Part shown: piece after piece, positions 15,401-19,019 of the stretch
Layout: every line of letters starts with the position of its first letter
Position numbering within the stretch: the first letter of the stretch is position 1
DNA from: Gp6-AA40 sp964505975
Lineage (GTDB): Bacteria; Acidobacteriota; Vicinamibacteria; Vicinamibacterales; UBA2999
Assembly (NCBI GenBank): GCA_964505975.1
Contig: CAZDLW010000090.1
Coordinates: forward strand, 1-19,019
Reading direction: 5' to 3'
DNA: 19,019 bases
The notes under the pieces: generated by a model
What the model was told of the DNA's origin: nothing
The model's input: the letters and a program-made list of their open reading frames with translations, nothing else
Database searches by the model: none
Made by a program: the position numbers and the translations under genes

Positions 15401-16510
15401 ATGGAACGCCACCGCGCGCATTCGCACCGAGACATGCCCCAATTCAGAACGCAGACTGCTCAGCTTGGAAGAACTGCGACCGGGCACGGCCCCGTGCCCG
15501 ACGTCACGGGGTCCGCGGTCGGGGTCAGTGTCGTCATCCCCGCTTACAATGCTGCGCCGTATATAGCGGAGACGCTCGATTCCGTCCTGAACCAGTCGTT
15601 TGCCGGATATGAGGTCATCGTCGTCAACGACGGCTCACCCGACAGGCCCCAACTGGAGCGGGTGCTCGCCCCCTATCGGACGCGAATTGTCTATCTCACA
15701 CAGCCGAACCGGGGCCCGAGCGCCGCTCGCAATCACGGGATCCGGCAAGCGCGCGGCGAGTACGTCGCGTTCCTCGACAGCGACGACGTGTGGATGCCCG
15801 AGTATCTGGCGACGCAAATGCGAATCCTGCTCGCCGATCCATCACTCGCGCTGCTCTATTCCAACGGCGTTGTCATAGGCGATGTGCCTTACGCGGGGCA
15901 TGACCTGATGAGCATGGCGCCGTCGCAAGGACCGGTGACATTTGAGCGGCTGATTGGCCTCGAATGCACGGTGCTCACGTCGTGTGTGGTTGCTCGCCGG
16001 CAGGCCGTGATCGATGCCGGGCTCTTCGACGAACGCTTCATGCGCTCAGAGGATTTTCACCTCTGGAGCAGGCTGGCTTATCGCGGCGCACGCATCGCGT
16101 ATCACCGCGAGGTGCTGGTCAAGCACCGGCGGCGAGGTGGCAGTCTGTCCGACGACGCGACGGCGATGATGAAGGCCGCAATCGAGGTCCTGCACGACCT
16201 GGAGGCCAGTCTGTCGTTGACCGAACGGCAGAAGTCTCTGGTCGCGCGTCACATCGCAAGCTGTCGCGCCCGCATTGCACTCGAGGAAGGACGCTGCCTG
16301 TTCGTGTCCGGTGAGTACGGTGCCGCCGCTGCCGCGATCGGCCGCTCGCTCGCATGGGAGGCTCGATGGTGGCAGCGGATGCGTCTCCGAACGATCCGGT
16401 TAGGCTTGCTCCTGGCTCCACGGCTCATACGAGGGATATACCGCACGATGAGAGGCTCGCCCGGGAGGCGCGGGACTCGGGACTCGAGGCTCGGGACTCG
16501 GGACTCGTGA
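15401..16510 (+). CDS. Family 2 glycosyltransferase (GT-A) ending in a heptamer repeat
   Basis: The protein has 369 residues from ATG 15401; ATG 15434 would remove eleven poorly conserved residues and is equally possible. The GT2 core begins at VSVVIPAYNAAPY and continues with EVIVVNDGSPD. The metal-binding motif is FLDSDDVW with Asp 126, 128 and 129, and MRSEDFHLWSRLA provides the acidic catalytic region. It is of the WcaA/EpsE-like common type, different from the two paralogous GT2 genes of the main operon. Donor and acceptor are unknown. The last twelve residues (GTRDSRLGTRDS) are encoded by five tandem 7-bp units just before the stop. A frame change there would replace the tail, so the C-terminus may vary between cells. 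It stands alone between minus-strand methyltransferase genes. Confidence 0.87.
   Translation: MERHRAHSHRDMPQFRTQTAQLGRTATGHGPVPDVTGSAVGVSVVIPAYNAAPYIAETLDSVLNQSFAGYEVIVVNDGSPDRPQLERVLAPYRTRIVYLTQPNRGPSAARNHGIRQARGEYVAFLDSDDVWMPEYLATQMRILLADPSLALLYSNGVVIGDVPYAGHDLMSMAPSQGPVTFERLIGLECTVLTSCVVARRQAVIDAGLFDERFMRSEDFHLWSRLAYRGARIAYHREVLVKHRRRGGSLSDDATAMMKAAIEVLHDLEASLSLTERQKSLVARHIASCRARIALEEGRCLFVSGEYGAAAAAIGRSLAWEARWWQRMRLRTIRLGLLLAPRLIRGIYRTMRGSPGRRGTRDSRLGTRDS
16472..16506 (+). repeat. Tandem heptamer repeat, five units of GGGACTC
   Basis: The units are GGGACTC, GGGACTC, GAGGCTC, GGGACTC, GGGACTC, directly followed by GTGA containing the glycosyltransferase stop. A further GAGGCTC occurs at 16452-16458. 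Because seven is not a multiple of three, gain or loss of a unit shifts the reading frame. Confidence 0.85.
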
Positions 16511-16535
16511 TAAGGGGGAAGGGAGTATTGTTCGC

Positions 16536-16550
16536 GCACCTTCGGAGTGC
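16536..16550. terminator. Small UUCG-loop hairpin between convergent genes (weak)
   Basis: GCACC, loop TTCG, G, bulged A, GTGC folds into a 5-bp stem closed by a stable C(UUCG)G tetraloop, between genes ending at 16510 and 16556. No T-tract follows on either strand, so termination function is doubtful. Confidence 0.2.
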
Positions 16551-16555
16551 CCCAA

Positions 16556-17314
16556 TCACGTCAACGGCGTGAAAACCGGTTTCGGGCGGCTTCCGATGCC
16601 GGGGTGCGGCTGCCTGTCACCCCCCGACGGAATGTTGAACCCTCTGGCGAAATAAAACGACGTGGTGCTGGCGTGGTCGATGATTGGCGCAAACCCCGTC
16701 ATGTCGGCCTCGATGAGGCCCGCGCCCCTGAGATTCGCGGATGCCTGCGGGAACCAATCCGAATTGTCCAGGATCACCATCCCGCCGTCTGTCAGGTGCG
16801 CCGGCGCGAACTCCGAACAGCTGACCCGGGCTGCGCCGTCGATCACGATCACGTCGTAGCGCTGATCGGAACGGCGGAGGACATCCAGGTACGGCTCTCG
16901 CCGGGTCTCCAGAATCAACGTGCAGTGACCCGGCAGGAGCGGGCGCATTTTCGCCGCCCACGCGGCGTCGTGCTCGACGCTCACCACCCGTCCTGCGCGC
17001 TGGCTCCAGAAGAGCGTCGAGTTCCCGCAACCGAACTCGAACACGGTTCGATTGCTGAAGTCGAGCTGCGCCAGATACTCGATGGCCGGATACGTGTACC
17101 AAGGCAGCGGCCGCCCTTCGGCGTCCACACACTCTCCCGCGGCGGCGGACCGGAGGTGTCCATGCCGGAGCCAGAGAATCCGGCTGATTCGCAGCGAGTG
17201 CGCCCAGTTGAGCGGCAAGGCCGGCGAATCTCGAACCCCTCTCAGAAGAGGCCGCACCCAGGGCTTGAACGGAACGCACCGCCAGATGGTTCGAATTGCG
17301 TCAGTGGTTGTCAC
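16556..17314 (-). CDS. Class I SAM-dependent methyltransferase-like protein
   Basis: The protein has 252 residues with a GTG start at 17314; GAGG lies nine bases upstream. Motif I is VFEFGCGNS at residues 91-99, then VVSVEHDAAWAAKM with the acidic motif II Glu, YDVIVIDGAARVSC (motif IV as IDG rather than the usual DVLEH) and DGGMVILDNSDWFP. The IDG and LDNSD forms are typical of O-methyltransferase or FkbM-neighbouring families, so this belongs to a different subgroup from the other methyltransferases in the window. The N-terminal 80 residues contain a conserved-looking PWYTYPAIEYL segment that probably shapes the acceptor pocket. The target is unknown. The last 25 residues look disordered. 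Confidence 0.75.
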   Translation of the reverse strand: MTTTDAIRTIWRCVPFKPWVRPLLRGVRDSPALPLNWAHSLRISRILWLRHGHLRSAAAGECVDAEGRPLPWYTYPAIEYLAQLDFSNRTVFEFGCGNSTLFWSQRAGRVVSVEHDAAWAAKMRPLLPGHCTLILETRREPYLDVLRRSDQRYDVIVIDGAARVSCSEFAPAHLTDGGMVILDNSDWFPQASANLRGAGLIEADMTGFAPIIDHASTTSFYFARGFNIPSGGDRQPHPGIGSRPKPVFTPLT

Positions 17315-17447
17315 AGTCGTGCGCCTCGCTCGCCGGCGTCAGGCGTCCGCCTGCAGGCCGGCACATCACGTCACTCATGGGTGGCCTCGTAAGCGTGAGC
17401 ATCGTGTTCGCTCGATCCTCCACGAATCCCTCGCAACGGTGCGGCAG

Positions 17448-18188
17448 TCACCGCTCTCGCGTGATCAGCAGACTCGGAGCGGCGGGATCGGAGTCCGCGA
17501 GCTCCCGGCGGACCTGCAGCCCGCGGCGCTTCAGCTCGCGACCGAGCAGCCATCTCGTCTGGAACGTTTCCCCTCCCGTGAGCTTCGAACGCAGCTGAAA
17601 TCCAGTCAGATGGTAGAGCGTCCCGGCCATGACGACGCGCAGGGCGTGAATGGCCGATTTGACCTGCCGGTGTGCGAACCCGTCACGAAGCTGGCGCAGG
17701 TAGAACCTCGCGTGGTGAAACTTCAGGAGCAGCACGCCCTTCGTTCTGAGCACGCGAGCGATTTCGGCAAGGGTCCTGGCGTTGTCCGTGTATGGCAGCG
17801 CGAGCCGGCAAATCACCAGGTCGAAAGCACCCTCCTTGAACGGCAGGGCTTCGGCGGCCGCGCGAACGAACGCGACATGGCTCTCGGGCTGCTCGCTCGC
17901 AAACAACTGACGACCCGCCCAACCGACCCGTGGCGAGACGTCGAGGCCGACGCCAAGAGCCGCCCGATTTCGCACGCACGGACGCAACTCCTGGCCGGCG
18001 CCACAGCCGAGATCCAGCACATTCCTGACCGGGAGACCACCCAGTGCGTCGAGGGTGGCGGCCGCGCGCGCAGGGTCCGCGGCGAAGAGCGCCCACTCGG
18101 CGCGGACGTAGCGATCGTAGCTGTCCGGCTCCGCCTCGCGCGGCCCTGCGCCTCGCTCACGCGTTATAACCACGCCATCAGCCCTCAC
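17448..18188 (-). CDS. Class I SAM-dependent methyltransferase (Methyltransf_11-like)
   Basis: The protein has 246 residues. Motif I is VLDLGCGAG at residues 57-65, then GVGLDVSPRV, FVRAAAEALPFKEGAFDLVICRLALPYTD (motifs III and IV, including the AEALPF signature of UbiE/Methyltransf_11 enzymes) and IARVLRTKGVLLLKFH. Two GTG starts, 18194 and 18188, lie six bases apart. GGAGG ends right at 18194 and is spaced correctly only for 18188, so I prefer 18188. The SDSYDRYVRAEW-type N-terminus fits this family. Its substrate may be the glycan, a lipid carrier or a small metabolite. It lies 127 bases downstream of the alkaline-phosphatase-superfamily gene on the same strand. Confidence 0.8.
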   Translation of the reverse strand: MRADGVVITRERGAGPREAEPDSYDRYVRAEWALFAADPARAAATLDALGGLPVRNVLDLGCGAGQELRPCVRNRAALGVGLDVSPRVGWAGRQLFASEQPESHVAFVRAAAEALPFKEGAFDLVICRLALPYTDNARTLAEIARVLRTKGVLLLKFHHARFYLRQLRDGFAHRQVKSAIHALRVVMAGTLYHLTGFQLRSKLTGGETFQTRWLLGRELKRRGLQVRRELADSDPAAPSLLITRER

Positions 18189-18315
18189 GCGCACCTCCGG
18201 CGGTTCAAGGGCCAGCCAGATTCGTACCCGCCAGGCGGCAGGATGTTCTCGAGCGTCGACAAGCAGGTTGAGGCGGGCCGCGGCGGGCGCCTCGAAGCGT
18301 CCGTGCAGCCGCCGG

Positions 18316-19019
18316 TCACTTGTCGGCGAAGACCTTCATGCGTTCCCTCGGGAAGAGCGGCTTGCCCTCCATGTAGGCGGGAATCGGCTCGCCCATCAAC
18401 GAGAGGATCGTCGGCGCCAGATCGAGGGCGTGAGGATGGGCCGGCACGGCGCCTCGCGGAATGTCGGGGCCTTTGGCCAGCAGGAAACCGCGCTCGACGT
18501 GGCTGCCCGTGCGCTGGAAGGGCATCGGGCCGATGCGCCCGAACGGTGTGTCGACGACATCGGCGGGTTCCGCCGCCCACAGGATGAGCAAATCAGGATC
18601 CGGCAGCTTGGGATCCCGCTCCGCGGCCGACGTGCGGCCCCTCATGATCTTGTGCACCATGGACGATCCGGTCCGGGCGTTGCGCACCTGTGCGAGCAGC
18701 GCCTCGATCTCGTCGCACACGCGCTCGTAGTCGGCCGGCTTCACCACGCCGTCGCGCTCGCGTCCCCGCACGTTCAGCCGCACGTATCCTTCCGAAAAGC
18801 TCGGCAACGCGAAGGCCTTCATTCGCGGCCACGCCGGGTGGTACCACATCGGCGGCTGGTAGCCGAGCGCGCAGTGCTCGGGACAGAGTGGCACGCCGTC
18901 GATCCCGAGCCGGCGCTCGATGGCGTAGTGAAAGAACTCCACCGGCAGGCGGCGGCGCATGATGCGAGTCACCGGATTGGGGTCGTGCTTGCGGGCCCAG
19001 ACCTCGTCGGTCCAGGAGC
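18316..19019 (-). CDS. Alkaline phosphatase superfamily protein, 5' end outside the window
   Basis: 233 residues plus stop are visible; the frame stays open to the window edge (SWTDEVWARKHDPNPVTRIM precedes the first internal GTG at 18972), so the gene starts beyond base 19019. The C-terminal part matches the AlkP/phosphodiesterase/sulfatase fold: GSHVERGFLLAKGPDIPRG resembles the H-x-x-x-G-x-(L/I)-x-x-x-GPGI region that supplies a metal-ligand His, and HALDLAPTILSLMGEPIP followed by YMEGKPLFP is the common D-x-APT-x-L-x-L-(x)n-DG-(K/R)-PL ending. The catalytic Thr or Ser would be in the missing half. Members hydrolyse phosphomonoesters, phosphodiesters or sulfate esters, or transfer phosphoethanolamine or phosphoglycerol, so the reaction cannot be settled. 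No signal peptide can be checked. Confidence 0.78.
   Translation of the reverse strand, partial: SWTDEVWARKHDPNPVTRIMRRRLPVEFFHYAIERRLGIDGVPLCPEHCALGYQPPMWYHPAWPRMKAFALPSFSEGYVRLNVRGRERDGVVKPADYERVCDEIEALLAQVRNARTGSSMVHKIMRGRTSAAERDPKLPDPDLLILWAAEPADVVDTPFGRIGPMPFQRTGSHVERGFLLAKGPDIPRGAVPAHPHALDLAPTILSLMGEPIPAYMEGKPLFPRERMKVFADK

Overview
The window is about 19 kb of GC-rich bacterial DNA (roughly 65% G+C in most genes). It looks like part of an exopolysaccharide or surface-glycan biosynthesis locus. The most likely source is a Gram-negative bacterium: one gene encodes a signal-peptide-bearing outer-membrane beta-barrel, and its promoter region carries a very good sigma-54 site. Acidobacteriota, possibly a Vicinamibacteria-like lineage, is my best guess. 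That rests on GC content, the tandem CBM6 modules, the C-terminal domain of the large secreted protein (which I recall from Acidobacteriota proteins) and GGGACTC heptamer repeats. It is inference from memory, not a database result.

Layout. (1) Positions 1-2694, minus strand: a bi-domain oxidoreductase (MDR dehydrogenase joined to the start of a Gfo/Idh/MocA domain), broken at the window edge by a junction to an unrelated cupin-like fragment, and upstream of it a lower-GC glycosyltransferase-like gene. (2) Positions 2695-3104: a divergent control region with a sigma-54 -24/-12 element and a perfect 8-bp inverted repeat. (3) Positions 3105-13483, plus strand: a tightly packed probable operon. 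Its genes are an outer-membrane beta-barrel, a CDP-glycerol glycerophosphotransferase (TagB/TagF-like) protein, two paralogous family 2 glycosyltransferases, a large secreted PLD-like protein with Fn3-like and two CBM6 modules, a Wzx-type flippase, and a SAM methyltransferase. (4) Positions 13516-15172, minus strand: two methyltransferases. (5) Positions 15401-16510, plus strand: a third family 2 glycosyltransferase whose 3' end is a tandem heptamer repeat. (6) Positions 16556-19019, minus strand: two more methyltransferases and the 3' part of an alkaline-phosphatase-superfamily gene that runs off the window.

How the genes may work together. The glycosyltransferases and the TagB/TagF-like enzyme would assemble a repeat unit, the methyltransferases would decorate it, and the flippase would move the lipid-linked unit across the inner membrane. 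The beta-barrel would serve at the outer membrane. The secreted PLD-CBM6 protein would bind glycan and might act on a phosphodiester in it. No priming glycosyltransferase, Wzy-type polymerase, Wza-type exporter or Wzc-type kinase is visible, so the locus probably continues outside the window. The most unusual point is the coexistence of a teichoic-acid-type glycerophosphotransferase homologue, a secreted PLD-like CBM6 protein and an AlkP-superfamily phosphohydrolase, which suggests a phosphate-containing surface glycan. I see no RNA genes, CRISPR arrays, insertion sequences or integrases.
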